This document shows, one piece after another, positions 5,956 to 6,317 of a stretch of DNA of 6,317 nucleotides (position 1 is the first letter of the stretch; the number at the start of each line of letters is the position of its first letter). Made by a program: the position numbers and the translations under genes. This DNA is from Methanobacteriota archaeon (GTDB taxonomy: Archaea > Thermoplasmatota > DTKX01 > GCA-020343715), in the NCBI GenBank assembly GCA_030597775.1, contig JAUVRF010000115.1:1-6317 (forward strand), given 5' to 3'. The notes under the pieces are model-generated. The model was not told the origin of the DNA, did not search any database, and saw only the letters and a program-made list of their open reading frames with translations.

Positions 5956-6317
5956 TCCGCCAAGGCCAAGAAGGTTCGTAAGGACGGTGAGAGGAAGGAG
6001 GAGAAGAAGGTCGTCTTCGAGCCTCCAGAGTTCAACGAGCGGGAGTACCTGACCGAACAGCTGTACAGCCTGAGGCTCAACCTGCTCTTCGTCCTCATGG
6101 GGATCCCCATGGGCTTCCTCTGGGCGAACATCGCCGCCTTGACCGGTTCTACGATACTCGGTCTGGGCATCGTCATCGGTGTGTATTCGGGGGCCGTCTA
6201 CGGACTCAGGTTCGGCATGGGTATCGACCTCCTCACCGGTCCCCAGACGACCATCGCGAGCACCTTCCTGCTGTTCCTCTTTACGCCCCTGCCCTTCTCG
6301 GCGCTCTTCTCCACCCC
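5956..6317 (+). CDS. Small membrane protein with a charged N-terminus, 3' partial, start codon uncertain
   Basis: The frame is open from 5893 (just after the tpiA TAG) to the window end, and from about 5956 it reads like a real protein. A Lys/Glu-rich stretch (AKAKKVRKDGERKEEKK) and an acidic/aromatic segment FEPPEFNEREYL come first. Three hydrophobic segments follow, at about 41-62, 66-87 and 99-118 counted from 5956, with the dipeptide ID between the second and third. The pattern (charged cytoplasmic tail plus three or more helices) fits small uncharacterised archaeal membrane proteins, but I cannot name a family. No ATG, GTG or TTG is in frame before 6097, which already lies in the first helix. 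The start at 5956 (codon TCC) is a guess made because the following AKAKK looks like a typical second residue onward. A CTG at 5905, a non-canonical start, a sequencing error, or a frameshift from another frame are alternatives. Confidence 0.55.

Overview
The window looks like a piece of a GC-rich archaeal chromosome. I would place it in or near the Thermoplasmatota (Methanomassiliicoccales-like or a related uncultured lineage), with moderate confidence. The archaeal evidence is direct: a short archaeal-type triosephosphate isomerase, a DUF835 protein, a single-domain KaiC/RecA-like ATPase, and promoters with a BRE/TATA arrangement. The lineage is inferred from family distribution and from the large surface peptidase built of CARDB/COG1470-type repeats. 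Codon third positions are mostly G or C in every gene, and nothing suggests a recently acquired island.

Layout. (1) Positions 1-3375, plus strand: the 3' part of a very large clostripain-family (C11) cysteine peptidase. The catalytic His and Cys are present. They are followed by two Ig-like domains, a CARDB-type domain, four further beta-sandwich repeats at a regular spacing of about 109 codons, and one C-terminal membrane anchor; the N-terminus lies outside the window. (2) Positions 3384-4136, minus strand: a 250-residue KaiC-like P-loop ATPase, convergent with the peptidase and separated from it by only 8 bp. (3) Positions 4137-4404: a divergent promoter region. It holds two oppositely directed BRE/TATA elements sharing the hexamer GCAAAG, plus two small inverted repeats on the ATPase side. 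(4) Positions 4405-5202, plus: a DUF835 protein with a strongly basic N-terminal tail, starting at TTG. (5) Positions 5218-5892, plus: triosephosphate isomerase (tpiA), 15 bp after the DUF835 gene and probably in the same operon. (6) From about 5956 to the window end, plus: the start of a small membrane protein with a charged N-terminus and three predicted membrane segments. No ATG, GTG or TTG is in frame where its start should be.

How the genes may work together. The ATPase and DUF835 genes share one divergent control region, and the two families are often discussed together in archaeal signalling. Reading the proteins side by side, the DUF835 domain follows the ATPase core strand by strand but lacks a P-loop. 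This suggests a catalytically dead partner or paralogue, and it is the most interesting idea in the window. The isomerase is a housekeeping glycolysis/gluconeogenesis enzyme. The peptidase is probably an anchored, N-glycosylated surface protein that degrades external protein. I see no CRISPR array, insertion sequence, tRNA or rRNA.
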